The notes beneath the pieces were generated by a model. That model had not been told where the DNA came from. It made no database searches and was given only the letters and a program-made list of their open reading frames with translations. A program made the translations under genes and the position numbers. Positions 55,588 to 64,000 of a stretch of DNA of 64,000 nt are shown here, piece after piece. Numbering within the stretch: position 1 is the first letter of the stretch; every line of letters starts with the position of its first letter. The stretch is from Rossellomorea pakistanensis (GTDB lineage Bacteria; Bacillota; Bacilli; Bacillales; Bacillaceae_B): positions 1,426,001 through 1,490,000 of the forward strand of contig NZ_JAFBDZ010000001.1 of NCBI RefSeq assembly GCF_016908495.1, written 5' to 3'.

Positions 55588-55899
55588 TTGGCACAACAAT
55601 TTTTTCTGTATAATCCTAGATTACAAATCGATATACCACATTTAGAGATGAAGTGGCTTGATTACAATGAAAGCACTCAACAGTACATTCTTGAACATTG
55701 GGAAAAAGTGAGAGGGATGATCCCTGATAAAATCATCGAGTTTGAAGGGAGGATCAACCATAAGCAAGACGCCCTTGCTCAGGAAGAAGATTTTGAAAAA
55801 TCCTGTCAACTTAATCATGAAATATCTGAGCTTGCCTCACGGATAAATGATCTTTGGATTTGGTATCGAACTACTCCGGAAATCAAGAAAAAAGACTGA
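55588..55899 (+). CDS. Conserved hypothetical protein, 103 residues
   Basis: Start TTG at 55588, 8 nt after GAGGTG; protein MAQQFFLYNPRLQIDIPHL to IKKKD. Mixed helical, soluble, with no known motif that I recognise. LDYNESTQQYILEHWEKVRG and IEFEGRINHKQDALAQEEDF suggest long helices. Its ribosome binding site is buried in a perfect hairpin, so translation may be regulated or limited. A terminator follows at 55894. Confidence 0.65.
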   Translation: MAQQFFLYNPRLQIDIPHLEMKWLDYNESTQQYILEHWEKVRGMIPDKIIEFEGRINHKQDALAQEEDFEKSCQLNHEISELASRINDLWIWYRTTPEIKKKD

Positions 55900-55912
55900 C
55901 CATGGGCCAGTC
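55894..55912. terminator. Terminator between the 103-residue gene and moaB
   Basis: GACTGACC/GGCCAGTC hairpin followed by TTTTTT on the plus strand, with an A-run on the other side. Confidence 0.75.
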
Positions 55913-55917
55913 CTTTT

Positions 55918-56421
55918 TTATTTTCTAATCTCATTCACAATATGCTGAAGTTCCGGCAGGATTAATTTTTCCATTGCAAGCTTAACCGCTCCAGTTGAGC
56001 CTGGGGTAGAAAAGATTACACGGTCTTTATAGATTCCGGCTGTCGCGCGTGAAAGAATGGCCGCCGAACCAATATCTTCAGTGAAGCTTAAATAGCGAAA
56101 AAGCTCACCAAAGCCTGTTATTTCTTTTGTGAAAAGAGGCGTAATCGTTTCAATCGTTACATCCCTTTTCGCAAGACCTGTTCCACCATTAAAAAGAATA
56201 ACATCGATTTCGTAAGAATCGATCTCTTTAATAGCAGTAAGAATGCTATATTGATCGTCTTTACAAATTTTGTAATAAGAAACCTTATATCCTTCTTCTT
56301 CAAGATAATCAATCATTTTCTTGCCGCTTTTATCTGTTTCTTCTGTTCGAGTATCACTTACGGTAATGACAGCAGCACTAATGGGAATCTCCTTTTTCTG
56401 TCGATGGACTGTTAGACTCAC
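55918..56421 (-). CDS. moaB: Molybdenum cofactor protein MoaB
   Basis: 167 residues of the MogA/MoaB fold. AAVITVSDTRTEETDKSG, the substrate loop LFNGGTGLAKRDVTIE and FSTPGSTGAVKLAMEKL are conserved. It adenylylates molybdopterin or is an accessory form of that step. Other molybdenum genes are absent here. It begins 3 nt after the ecsC-family gene. Confidence 0.93.
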   Translation of the reverse strand: MSLTVHRQKKEIPISAAVITVSDTRTEETDKSGKKMIDYLEEEGYKVSYYKICKDDQYSILTAIKEIDSYEIDVILFNGGTGLAKRDVTIETITPLFTKEITGFGELFRYLSFTEDIGSAAILSRATAGIYKDRVIFSTPGSTGAVKLAMEKLILPELQHIVNEIRK

Positions 56422-56424
56422 ATA

Positions 56425-57261
56425 TCATTCCCCTTTCTTCTTTAGAAGATAGCGGTATTGATAAAACTTCTCTGCATAGTTTGTAATAGTACGAGTGAAT
56501 CGATAATTAACCCCTGCTCCAATCCCCATACTAATGAGGGGGATTCCTGACCATTTCTTTTTTCTAAACATCGTAATAACGGTAGCTTTCATCATATGCT
56601 TTAGTGGTCCTTCCATAAAGCTATGATTCGTCAACGTATCATTGCCACTATAAAAATAATCAAGTTCTTTACGATCTAAATCATTCATTAATTCTTCCCA
56701 TGCCTCTGCTTGAAGCCTTGCTGGAAGTGATGCAGCATGAAAAACTTTCAAGGAAGTCATCATTTCAAAAGGTGTTTGAACATCAAAGCCATATGTAATC
56801 GCAATAAGCTGTACAGATCTTAAATTTATTAGAGTCATTGCCGGAAGGTCAGATCCAAGAGCAACGATTCCTCCTGTTCCGATGGCTCCACCTTGGATAA
56901 ATGAATATAATCGGTGCCTGCCCGCATGCTGTTCAGCAATATAATGGAGCTGATCAATATTTAATAAATGTAAATCTTCTACAGCATTGATATCAGGATG
57001 AAAGGCTCGTGCTGTGGTCAAAATTCTTTCTCTGGCGTCATTTTGAATTTGGGACCCTTGCAATAACGAATGCAAATGAAATAACCATCCATCAATTCTC
57101 TCAAAAAACTTTTCCTGGACTTCTTCAGGTAAGGATTGAAAGGCTTGATCAAGCCATTTGACATATGTATTCTCAAGATCATTTGCCTCGTATTCATAAA
57201 GAGTGTGCCTCCACTCCTCTACTTCTTGCCAAATTTGTTCATCTCGATCAGACCAAGTCAT
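56425..57261 (-). CDS. EcsC family protein
   Basis: 278 residues. The middle has the EcsC features QGGAIGTGGIVALGSDLPAM and LRSVQLIAITYGFD, and the C-terminal part IPLISMGIGAGVNYRFTRTI. Despite the name, members like this one are not tied to the EcsAB transporter; function is unknown. Weakly hydrophobic central segments may associate with the membrane. It is close upstream of moaB and co-directional. Confidence 0.85.
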   Translation of the reverse strand: MTWSDRDEQIWQEVEEWRHTLYEYEANDLENTYVKWLDQAFQSLPEEVQEKFFERIDGWLFHLHSLLQGSQIQNDARERILTTARAFHPDINAVEDLHLLNIDQLHYIAEQHAGRHRLYSFIQGGAIGTGGIVALGSDLPAMTLINLRSVQLIAITYGFDVQTPFEMMTSLKVFHAASLPARLQAEAWEELMNDLDRKELDYFYSGNDTLTNHSFMEGPLKHMMKATVITMFRKKKWSGIPLISMGIGAGVNYRFTRTITNYAEKFYQYRYLLKKKGE

Positions 57262-57414
57262 ATCACCACTCCTCCAATACGTTCCATTTATCGATAGTAT
57301 ATCATAATAGGGGTGGGAAGATGTTCCTTAAGATGTGAGTGAAATTATAATCTAAGTGTTTATGATTAAAGGGCTGTCCGCAAGAAAGGAAATTCTATAA
57401 AAAAACTTTAGAAA

Positions 57415-57783
57415 TTAACCATCAATACGGTTTGATTTATTTTTAAGATCCTTATTGATGATTGTTCTCAGAATGAAAAATAAAAATACGATTCCTATAT
57501 ATACGAGGAAAAATGCAATAAATCCCCATAAACCAACTATAGCATCAATAAATTCCATATTTCCTCTATCCGTAATGGCTTGTTGGATTTCAACTGCAAA
57601 TACTAAAACAAACATAAATGTCAACGTATAGAAAAAAGACAATGTTATCATTCCAAAGCGCAGTTTGGAAAGCCACTTTGATACTGTAAAAACAAATAAA
57701 AACGTACAAATACCGATAATGCCCATAATCCAAAAATGAAGATCTTTATCGCTTAATTGTAAGCCTAACTGATCAGAAACCAT
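57415..57783 (-). CDS. Hypothetical membrane protein, 122 residues
   Basis: Three or four hydrophobic segments (FWIMGIIGICTFLFVFTVS, FGMITLSFFYTLTFMFVLVF, IVGLWGFIAFFLVYIGIVF plus the final FFILR). No family recognised. ATG at 57783 has only a weak AAGG-type site. A B-type end, GGGCTGTCC, lies just downstream at about 57370. Confidence 0.55.
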   Translation of the reverse strand: MVSDQLGLQLSDKDLHFWIMGIIGICTFLFVFTVSKWLSKLRFGMITLSFFYTLTFMFVLVFAVEIQQAITDRGNMEFIDAIVGLWGFIAFFLVYIGIVFLFFILRTIINKDLKNKSNRIDG

Positions 57784-57914
57784 GATAAGGATATCATGTA
57801 TCTTATTAACAAACTAAAGCCAGTAAAGTAATACCCTCTTTCAAGTCCCTCACCCATCTCAGTGTTATTAGTATATAAAATAATAACAGGAAAATAATGA
57901 CTATGAGAATAAAA

Positions 57915-57955
57915 AATAGCCTCCTTCCTGTTTAGAACAGTTGAAAGAGACTATT
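57915..57955 (-). terminator. Terminator of ackA
   Basis: AATAGTCTCTTTCAACTGTT pairs with AACAGGAAGGAGGCTATT, followed on the minus strand by TTTTATT. Confidence 0.75.
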
Positions 57956-57976
57956 CAAAAAGTCTATTATATAAAA

Positions 57977-59164
57977 TTATACAGTCAATCTCACAACATC
58001 ACGTGCAATCATAACTTCCTCGTTTGTCGGAATAATGATAACTTTTACTGGTGAATGCGGATAATTGATAAAGGTTTCTTCTCCACGTACTTTATTGCGG
58101 GCTGGATCCCAATAGATTCCCATGAATTCAAGTCCTTTTAGCACCTTCTCACGGATTACTGTACTATTTTCTCCAATACCCGCAGTAAAGACAATGGCAT
58201 CTACCCCATACATACGGGCTGCATATGAACCAATGTATTTATGAATACGGTTTGCAAAGACTTCAAGTGCGAGCTCAGCTCTTTCATTTCCTTGAGATGC
58301 CTGATCTTCAATATCACGGAGATCACTTGAGAAACCAGATACAGCAAGCATTCCAGACTTTTTATTTAAAACATCGAGAACTTCGTCTGCAGATTTTCCG
58401 GTCTTCTCCATAATGAATGGGAGTAATGCCGGGTCAATATTACCAGAACGAGTTCCCATTGTTACCCCTGCAAGCGGAGTGAAGCCCATAGAAGTATCAA
58501 TTGATTTTCCACCTTCAATCGCCGCAATACTTGCACCATTTCCTAAATGACATGAAATTAAGCGAAGCTGTTCTTTAGGACGGCCGAGCATTTCAGCTGC
58601 ACGTTCTGTTACATATTTATGAGATGTACCGTGGAAACCATATTTACGGATCCCATACTCTTCATAATATTCATATGGCAAACTATACAAGAAAGAGCTT
58701 TCTGGCATCGTTTGGTGAAAAGCCGTATCAAATACAGCAATAGCAGGAACATTAGGTAATGCTGCTTGGAACGCACGAATTCCAGTAATATTAGCTGGAT
58801 TATGAAGGGGGGCTAAATCAGATAGTTCTTCAATTTGCTGAAGTACTTCTTCGGTAATAAGTACAGAGTCACTAAATACTTCTCCCCCGTGCACGACACG
58901 ATGTCCCATGCCTTCAATCTCATCTAATGAATCAATGATTCCTAAAGATGTGAGTTTATCCAAAAGCATTGCTACTGCTACTTCATGATTAGGTATATCT
59001 GTTACTTCCTTAATCTTTTCATCGTTAACGCTTATGTTAAAAACAGCATCATTTAATCCGATCCGTTCAATTAACCCTTTTGTAATAACCTTTTCTTCTG
59101 GCATTTCAAATAACTGAAATTTCAATGATGAGCTTCCAGCATTTATTGCAATGATTTTTGCCAT
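57977..59164 (-). CDS. ackA: Acetate kinase
   Basis: 395 residues. [61 protein letters not shown] and FTAGIGENS are the acetokinase signatures. It makes ATP and acetate from acetyl phosphate during overflow metabolism. ATG at 59164 follows AAAAGGAGCGG. A promoter with an upstream cre precedes it. Confidence 0.98.
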   Translation of the reverse strand: MAKIIAINAGSSSLKFQLFEMPEEKVITKGLIERIGLNDAVFNISVNDEKIKEVTDIPNHEVAVAMLLDKLTSLGIIDSLDEIEGMGHRVVHGGEVFSDSVLITEEVLQQIEELSDLAPLHNPANITGIRAFQAALPNVPAIAVFDTAFHQTMPESSFLYSLPYEYYEEYGIRKYGFHGTSHKYVTERAAEMLGRPKEQLRLISCHLGNGASIAAIEGGKSIDTSMGFTPLAGVTMGTRSGNIDPALLPFIMEKTGKSADEVLDVLNKKSGMLAVSGFSSDLRDIEDQASQGNERAELALEVFANRIHKYIGSYAARMYGVDAIVFTAGIGENSTVIREKVLKGLEFMGIYWDPARNKVRGEETFINYPHSPVKVIIIPTNEEVMIARDVVRLTV

Positions 59165-59259
59165 GATGTTACCGCTCCTTTTATTTCTAGTAGGCTAGTG
59201 CCTGGACAATTCACCAATTAGTTTGTTCATTCCGACACTAATATATCTCTCAATTTTTC

Positions 59260-59317
59260 ATTTAATCATTGACTACACCTCATTTCAAGAAAAAGGTTGA
59301 ATTGTTATCGTTTACAT
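59260..59317 (-). promoter_or_regulatory. ackA promoter with upstream cre
   Basis: cre ATGTAAACGATAACAA (minus strand, 59302-59317) matches WTGNAANCGNWNNCAW at all positions. A -35 TTGAAA (59283-59288) and a -10 TTAAAT (59260-59265), 17 bp apart, follow. This puts the cre centre about 56 bp before the start of transcription, as expected of CcpA activation of ackA. Confidence 0.75.
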
Positions 59318-59475
59318 GATAAATTAAATCTTTTCTGAATATATCGAGAAATATTGTTCCGGCATCAAGGTTATAAATTTGGTGGTCCAATTTATCATGT
59401 TCCTATCTAGGCATTATTAGAGCTCATTCTATAAAACTAGTAAAATGAAAAAAATATCCGTACATTATTCAAATA

Positions 59476-59520
59476 AAATGAGCTGGTCTAAAACATCGGT
59501 AGTTTCAGACCAGCTCATTT
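59476..59520 (-). terminator. Terminator of ytxK
   Basis: AAATGAGCTGGTCT/AGACCAGCTCATTT perfect 14-bp hairpin at the ytxK stop, followed by TTATTT on the minus strand. Confidence 0.85.
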
Positions 59521-60506
59521 TATTTATTTTCGTTAAACCAAGCATTCATTTGGTTCATCATGTTTTCCATTGCTGTTTGATTCGAAAGACTAGGAAGCTT
59601 CGCGAGCAAAATTTCCCTTGGAGCCTTGAGTTCAGGTTCCTGCTTTTGAAGAACTAAGATACTTTTCGCAGAGTTCTCATTTCTAAAGAGACTTTCAGGA
59701 AGTTGAATAATGGCTTGGATATTAGCATGTTCCTTTAAAAATGGATGAAGCTTATTTGATTGTTCCGATTCAAAAAGACCGTTCGGAATAATAAAGAATA
59801 AATACCCACCTGGTTTCGTATGCTTTACGCTTTGTTCGATAAAGAGATGATGGGCGAATGTGTGACCTTTTTCTGCACATAATTGATAATCTAATGCTCT
59901 TACATCATTTGGATAATATCCAATTGGTAGATCACACACTACTGCATCAACTGGATCAATGAACAATGGATCAAGTGAATCCTGATTAAACAATTCAATT
60001 GGGTGTTTTTGAAGATTCGCACCAACATATGCTAGCTTTAATAACAAATCATCAATCTCAACACCAACAGATGAAACCTTTTTAAAAGGCAGTTGGTTTA
60101 AAATGGTTGTGATTAAATTTCCCGTCCCTACTGCTGGATCAAGAAGAGTGAATTTATCCTTATTCACCAGGAATTTCCCTACTAGATAGCTCATAAAGAT
60201 CCCAATCGAATCAGGTGTCATTTGGTGGTTTGACTGTATATTTTGCTTCATCCCTTTTAGTATTGCAAGCTGCAATCCTTTCCGGATATCCTCAGATGTA
60301 TAGGATTCAAAATTCAATTCTACGTATTGTTTTTTTAGCCTCTTCTTCGTCACTTCACTTAATTCCGGTTGGAGAATATCCTCATGAAAAAGATTTTCTC
60401 CAGTCTCCGCAATCGCTTCTAAATATGTACAATCCAACTCTTCTTCAAGAATTTCAGCTGTATGGTCTATTAGGTTAAAAAGTGTTTCTACGGGAGAGTT
60501 CATCAT
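59520..60506 (-). CDS. ytxK: YtxK, class I SAM-dependent methyltransferase
   Basis: 328 residues. The N-terminal helical part is followed by a Rossmann methyltransferase with LDPAVGTGNLITTIL (SAM-binding) and CDLPIGYYP where amino-methyltransferases have (N/D)PP(Y/F). That makes it similar to N6-adenine DNA methylases, though there is no partner nuclease or specificity subunit. ATG at 60506 has AAAGGGG at good spacing; 60512 is too close. It sits between tpx and ackA as in B. subtilis. Confidence 0.88.
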   Translation of the reverse strand: MMNSPVETLFNLIDHTAEILEEELDCTYLEAIAETGENLFHEDILQPELSEVTKKRLKKQYVELNFESYTSEDIRKGLQLAILKGMKQNIQSNHQMTPDSIGIFMSYLVGKFLVNKDKFTLLDPAVGTGNLITTILNQLPFKKVSSVGVEIDDLLLKLAYVGANLQKHPIELFNQDSLDPLFIDPVDAVVCDLPIGYYPNDVRALDYQLCAEKGHTFAHHLFIEQSVKHTKPGGYLFFIIPNGLFESEQSNKLHPFLKEHANIQAIIQLPESLFRNENSAKSILVLQKQEPELKAPREILLAKLPSLSNQTAMENMMNQMNAWFNENK

Positions 60507-60580
60507 ATTCATATCCCCTTTATTATTAGTTCAAAGTCCATTTTACATATGTATTGGAATTAGTCAAAGAATTATCTTAA

Positions 60581-60610
60581 AAGGACCAGCCCTTCGATAG
60601 GCCGGTCCTT
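60581..60610 (-). terminator. Terminator of tpx
   Basis: AAGGACCGGCC/GGCTGGTCCTT hairpin followed by TTAAG on the minus strand. Confidence 0.75.
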
Positions 60611-60628
60611 GTTGCTTTTATGTTCTAC

Positions 60629-61129
60629 TTAGTTTGCATTCTTGGCAGCATCGATTGCACCATCATAGTTTGGGTGATCCGTGGCTTCGCTAACGTATTC
60701 AACGTATGTTACTTTGTCATTACTATCGACTACAAATACGGCACGAGCTAGCAAGCGGAGCTCTTGGATATGAACACCATATGCTTCTCCAAAGGACAAA
60801 TCGCGGTGGTCTGATAATGTTTGAACATTTTCAATTCCGTTAGCACCACACCAACGTTTTTGTGCAAACGGCAAATCAACGGAAACGGTCAATACTTTCA
60901 CATTATCTAATCCAGCTGCAGCTTCGTTGAATTTTCTTGTTTGTGCATCACAAACACCAGTATCAATGGATGGCACCACACTAATTAATCGAACAGACCC
61001 TTTTGAATCATCTAACGTTACTTCAGATAAATCATTTGCAAGTACCGTAAAATTAGGAGCTGTGTCGCCTACCTTTACTTCACTGCCTAAGAGCGTAACA
61101 GCATTTCCTTTAAATGTAATATTAGCCAT
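60629..61129 (-). CDS. tpx: Thiol peroxidase
   Basis: 166 residues, atypical 2-Cys peroxiredoxin. Peroxidatic C60 in [18 protein letters not shown] and resolving C94 in [10 protein letters not shown] are both present. It reduces peroxides with thioredoxin. ATG at 61129 follows AAAGGAGG. A decayed A-family repeat remnant lies upstream at about 61220-61310. Confidence 0.97.
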   Translation of the reverse strand: MANITFKGNAVTLLGSEVKVGDTAPNFTVLANDLSEVTLDDSKGSVRLISVVPSIDTGVCDAQTRKFNEAAAGLDNVKVLTVSVDLPFAQKRWCGANGIENVQTLSDHRDLSFGEAYGVHIQELRLLARAVFVVDSNDKVTYVEYVSEATDHPNYDGAIDAAKNAN

Positions 61130-61303
61130 TTGAACTACCTCCTTTAGAGTATGTACATTTTTATACTAATCAAAAGCTTCCATAAAAATCAAATCATATG
61201 ACTTTTAGGTCTATTAAATCTCTACCACCAGAAGTCTCGCACCTGCAGCGAAAACAACTTATTATAGTAATTAATAATATTTAAAAACCATTATCTTAAA
61301 AAA

Positions 61304-61335
61304 AGAAGAGGGGTTAACCATAAGGTCACCCCCCT
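61304..61335 (-). terminator. Terminator of the sppA-yteJ-ytfI-ytfJ cluster
   Basis: AAGGGGGGTGACC/GGTTAACCCCTCTT hairpin, followed by CTTTTTTT on the minus strand. Confidence 0.8.
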
Positions 61336-61339
61336 TGTG

Positions 61340-61810
61340 TTACATGTCAAAATTCTGTTTATTTTGTTGTTGGTTGAATGATTGATTCTGATTATTCTTC
61401 TGGCTATTTTTATTCATCATACTTTGAATCTTTTCAATCGCTCCTGGGGCGATATCGAGTATTTTCTCTAATAAGTGAGTGTTTTCATCAAGATGGAGCA
61501 TTTTTACTCCTTGACCATTTACAATCAGAAAGGCAATTGGTGTAATGGACACTCCTCCACCACTACCTCCACCAAACGGTTGCTTCTTTTCACCACTTTG
61601 TCCCCCGCCTTGGCCTTTTGAATCACCTTTGCCGTCGATCATAAATTCACTACCACCGGCAGCAAAACCGAATCCCACCTTTGAAACCGTTAGAATGACG
61701 CTTCCATCAGGGGTTTCAACAGGGTCACCAATAATTGTATTGACATCAATCATATCTTTCAAATTCTCCATTGCCGTGGTCATTAGACCTTCAATTGGAT
61801 GATCAGACAT
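61340..61810 (-). CDS. ytfJ: Sporulation protein YtfJ (GerW family)
   Basis: 156 residues. MSDHPIEGLMTTAMENLKDM, then VGFGFAAGGSEF, the glycine-rich SKGQGGGQSG/FGGGSGGGVSI segment and FLIVNGQGVKMLHL, all typical of YtfJ/GerW. The last 20 residues are Asn/Gln-rich. The family is needed for germination or spore coat functions in other species. ATG at 61810 follows GAGGAGG. It is 16 nt downstream of ytfI. Confidence 0.93.
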   Translation of the reverse strand: MSDHPIEGLMTTAMENLKDMIDVNTIIGDPVETPDGSVILTVSKVGFGFAAGGSEFMIDGKGDSKGQGGGQSGEKKQPFGGGSGGGVSITPIAFLIVNGQGVKMLHLDENTHLLEKILDIAPGAIEKIQSMMNKNSQKNNQNQSFNQQQNKQNFDM

Positions 61811-61826
61811 ATGAACTCCTCCTCAT

Positions 61827-62537
61827 CTATACGGATTGTTCCTCATTAGAGAACATGGATAAAGGCTTCGTTTTAAACTTTGCCCTTCCGCCTTTCCAAA
61901 ATTGGATGATTTTGATTCCTGCTAGAATAGCATGCCCCACTCGAAATTGAATCATACATGAAAACTCAGTTTGAATGATAGCACGTTGAAAATCAGGGGT
62001 GACCATAATGGAGGGCATTGTTTGAAGACGCATTAGCTTACTAACAACGGTAATGATCCCGCTCTTAGCAGACCATAATAGTCCAATCAATGTTCCAGTA
62101 TTTGCAGCATCCCCGACACCTACCAAAGTTCTCCAATTGACATGGTCTATTTTGACTCGCTTAAAGAACTTACGGATAATTTTATGGAAAGAAACAACAT
62201 GCTCAAGAAATGTTTTTGTATCTGAGATAGAATCGAATATAAAGCTAGGAGTAATTTTTTTTGTTGCTTCTTTCTTTTTCCCTTTATTTTCACTGCCCCT
62301 TTTTGTTTCCTCTTTGACGACAATATTAGGACCGTCATCATCAAGCTTAATAAGTGGAACATCTATTGTATAACGGATAAGACCAAACCAAGCTCTAAAC
62401 TTTATGACAAACCGATCATTATCGTTTCCATGATAAAGGGAAATGGAGATGGTTAGTTTTGTAATGATTATAAAAAATAGAAGTATTAATAAAATACTGG
62501 CCAAAATTAACGGAACAAGGATCCACCAGCTCATCAT
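61827..62537 (-). CDS. ytfI: DUF2953 protein YtfI
   Basis: 236 residues. One N-terminal membrane segment (ILVPLILASILLILLFFIIIT), then a charged Lys-rich linker and a C-terminal domain with VNWRTLVGVGDAANTGTLIG. Matches DUF2953, a sporulation-linked family of unknown role. ATG at 62537 lies 7 nt after AAGGG; an ATG one codon later is equally possible. It overlaps no gene and precedes ytfJ closely. Confidence 0.88.
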   Translation of the reverse strand: MMSWWILVPLILASILLILLFFIIITKLTISISLYHGNDNDRFVIKFRAWFGLIRYTIDVPLIKLDDDGPNIVVKEETKRGSENKGKKKEATKKITPSFIFDSISDTKTFLEHVVSFHKIIRKFFKRVKIDHVNWRTLVGVGDAANTGTLIGLLWSAKSGIITVVSKLMRLQTMPSIMVTPDFQRAIIQTEFSCMIQFRVGHAILAGIKIIQFWKGGRAKFKTKPLSMFSNEEQSV

Positions 62538-62583
62538 TTCACAACCCTTCAATCCTTCATTATGACCAGAAAGCCAAAAAAAT

Positions 62584-62609
62584 AAACCTGCTCGTTAATG
62601 AGCAGGTTT
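62584..62609 (-). terminator. Hairpin after yteJ
   Basis: AAACCTGCTC/GAGCAGGTTT hairpin followed by ATTTTTT on the minus strand. Confidence 0.8.
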
Positions 62610-63122
62610 TAATATTTTCGTTTTTCTTTCTTGAATGACTGTTGTATCAGCAAACAGGTCATGAATCCCTTGTTTCCTCGGTGTAAATGCGACAACCACA
62701 TATAAAATAAACATATAAGAGGAAATAAACCGTCCAATTAGTTCCCTAAACAAAATTGTGCTCCAGCCTAAATCTGAGCCCTTTATGTTTGTAACTCTAA
62801 GTCCAAAAACCATCTTCCCTAAAGTTTGACCTAAAAACTTTGTCATAAGAACAAAATATCCGTAAAATATAATGGCTCCCGTAATCGCCATCGGAGCAAA
62901 CATACCATCTTTTTCAATCGATACGTCAAGCAGACGAAAAATGGGTTTCACTAAAAGATTACCGATACTTGCAACGACAATCAAATCAATGAGGTATGCC
63001 CAAAACCTCATCCAAAAACCAGCAAGGAAGAAGGATTCGTCATTTAGAGTATCACGTCCTTGGTGATGATCCACTTGTAAATTGGTTGAGTTTTCCTCTT
63101 GGAAATCATTACGATCACTCAT
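62595..63122 (-). CDS. yteJ: RDD family membrane protein YteJ
   Basis: 175 residues. The RDD domain begins AGFWMRFWAYLIDLIVVASI and continues with GQTLGKMVFGLRVTN and STILFRELIGRFIS. It has three or four membrane segments. Function unknown. ATG at 63122 follows AAGGAGGGG with ideal spacing; the frame is open further upstream without a site. It is 13 nt after sppA. Confidence 0.92.
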   Translation of the reverse strand: MSDRNDFQEENSTNLQVDHHQGRDTLNDESFFLAGFWMRFWAYLIDLIVVASIGNLLVKPIFRLLDVSIEKDGMFAPMAITGAIIFYGYFVLMTKFLGQTLGKMVFGLRVTNIKGSDLGWSTILFRELIGRFISSYMFILYVVVAFTPRKQGIHDLFADTTVIQERKTKILKPAH

Positions 63123-63135
63123 CCTGTTCCCCTCC

Positions 63136-64000
63136 TTACTCAGAATATAGATACATTGGTTTCGGAGCATTAGGCTGTGATAAAATTCTCATGATAATCG
63201 CTGACTCTATATCTTGACCCATTACATTCTTCACACCCATATTAAATAATGATGCAAAACTATCTCCTGATGAATACTCGATAACCTTAGCGTTCTCCAT
63301 TTTTAAGTCTTTTTTCATTTTTGCTATTACATCATCAGCATATCCAAAGCCATCAATTAATCCAATCTCTTTAGCCTGTTTTCCATCATAAATTCGACCA
63401 TCTGCAATTTGACGAACCTGACTTTCAGACATATCTCTTCCTTCTGAGATCACTTTTACAAATCCTTCATAGGAATTATCAATCATTGTCTGCATAATCT
63501 TTTTCTCTTCTTTAGTCATTTCACGAGTCGGACTCATGATATCTTTATAGGGTCCACTTTTAATCGTGACAAAATCGACTCCATACTTCTCTGCTAATTC
63601 AGAGTAATTAATGCTTTGCATGATCACCCCTAAAGACCCGGTTAAGGTATCTTTACTAGCGAAAATTTTTGTAGCAGGTGCTGAAATATAATATCCGCCA
63701 GAAGCAGCCATCGAGCCCATGGAAACATAAATTGGTTTCTTTGACTTTTTCATTATTTCAACAAGTTTTTCGTGAATTTGAGCACTTTCTACTACTCCCC
63801 CACCAGGAGAATTCACTTCGAGTACAACACCTTTAATAGTATCATCTTCTTCAACAGTCTCTAACTGCTCCATAAACACTTCATGGTTATAGCCCGGACT
63901 TTCAAAAATCGACGGTTCCCCACCAGTATCTTGAATCACTCCATCTACTTCTAAGACGGCTATCTTATTGAACTCATCGCCCTCTTCAACCACCTCTTCA
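63136..64000 (-). CDS. sppA: Signal peptide peptidase SppA, C-terminal part
   Basis: The gene runs off the right edge; about 288 codons are visible and an N-terminal membrane anchor of roughly 45 residues should lie beyond. KIAVLEVDGVIQDTGG opens the protease domain. The nucleophilic Ser is in MGSMAASGGYYIS, and the general-base Lys is in the TIKSGPYKDIMSPTR region, as in B. subtilis SppA. It degrades leftover signal peptides in the membrane. The GTG at 63991-63993 is internal, as coding continues to the edge. It begins the sppA-yteJ-ytfI-ytfJ cluster. Confidence 0.95.
   Translation of the reverse strand, partial: EEVVEEGDEFNKIAVLEVDGVIQDTGGEPSIFESPGYNHEVFMEQLETVEEDDTIKGVVLEVNSPGGGVVESAQIHEKLVEIMKKSKKPIYVSMGSMAASGGYYISAPATKIFASKDTLTGSLGVIMQSINYSELAEKYGVDFVTIKSGPYKDIMSPTREMTKEEKKIMQTMIDNSYEGFVKVISEGRDMSESQVRQIADGRIYDGKQAKEIGLIDGFGYADDVIAKMKKDLKMENAKVIEYSSGDSFASLFNMGVKNVMGQDIESAIIMRILSQPNAPKPMYLYSE

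Noticed and set aside
59520-60506. YtxK as a restriction-modification enzyme
   Set aside because: It has an N6-methylase-like motif but no nuclease or specificity gene, and its location matches the housekeeping ytxK of B. subtilis.

Overview
This window is one AT-rich stretch of a Bacillaceae chromosome, almost certainly from an endospore former. Gene content and order follow the 'yt' region of Bacillus subtilis closely: infC-rpmI-rplT, thrS, ytxC, dnaI/dnaB/nrdR, speD, gapB, coaE-ytaF-mutM-polA, phoPR, mdh-icd-citZ, ytvI, pyk-pfkA, accAD, ytsJ, dnaE, ytrH/ytrI, nrnA, ytpI, ytoI, ytkL, argGH, moaB, ackA, ytxK, tpx, ytfJ, ytfI, yteJ, sppA. At least six genes are sporulation-associated families (ytxC, ytaF, ytvI, ytrH, ytrI, ytfJ). 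I saw no tRNA or rRNA gene, prophage, CRISPR array, transposase gene or defence island.

Layout. 1-2240: end of a TVP38-type membrane protein, ysdA, and the infC-rpmI-rplT operon behind an L20 leader. 2240-3354: gene-free, repeat-rich. 3355-6650: thrS behind a T-box, then ytxC. 7040-9993: replication restart and nucleotide genes (nrdR, dnaB, dnaI). 10065-12749: a hypothetical gene, speD, and gapB with two CcpN-type operators. 12941-17749: polA-mutM-ytaF-coaE. 18391-20882: phoPR. 21116-25697: a MaoC-like gene with a cre, then citZ-icd-mdh. 26253-31556: membrane and sporulation genes and pfkA-pyk. 32161-35974: ytsJ, a GntR regulator and accDA. 36947-40297: dnaE. 40458-48150: sporulation, DHH, CBS and hydrolase genes and a vWA lipoprotein. 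48467-51711: M24 peptidase, ald and a universal stress protein. 52215-54811: argGH with an arginine operator. 55013-64000: DinB-like gene, moaB, ecsC, ackA, ytxK, tpx, ytfJ-ytfI-yteJ-sppA.

Most genes lie on the minus strand. Together they form core carbon metabolism (glycolysis, gluconeogenesis, TCA branch, malic enzyme feeding fatty-acid synthesis, acetate overflow), replication and repair, phosphate signalling and spore morphogenesis. Predicted control includes an L20 leader, a threonine T-box, CcpA sites at the MaoC-like gene and ackA, CcpN sites at gapB and an ARG box at argG.

The unusual content is between the genes. There are several families of non-coding repeats. The strongest is a MITE-like family with GGCTGTTTTC-type ends; several copies carry 8-11 bp direct repeats at their borders, and one copy abuts the dnaE stop codon. 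Others are a family of long hairpins with GGGCTGTC ends that appear to serve as terminators, a diverged 225-nt duplication with an inverted third copy 26 kb away, a 125-bp tandem triplication, a 52-bp tandem repeat, a GCAC motif phased every 20-21 bp, and a foldable element upstream of the M24 peptidase gene. I found no clearly new multi-gene system; the repeats and a few RNA-level features are the best leads.
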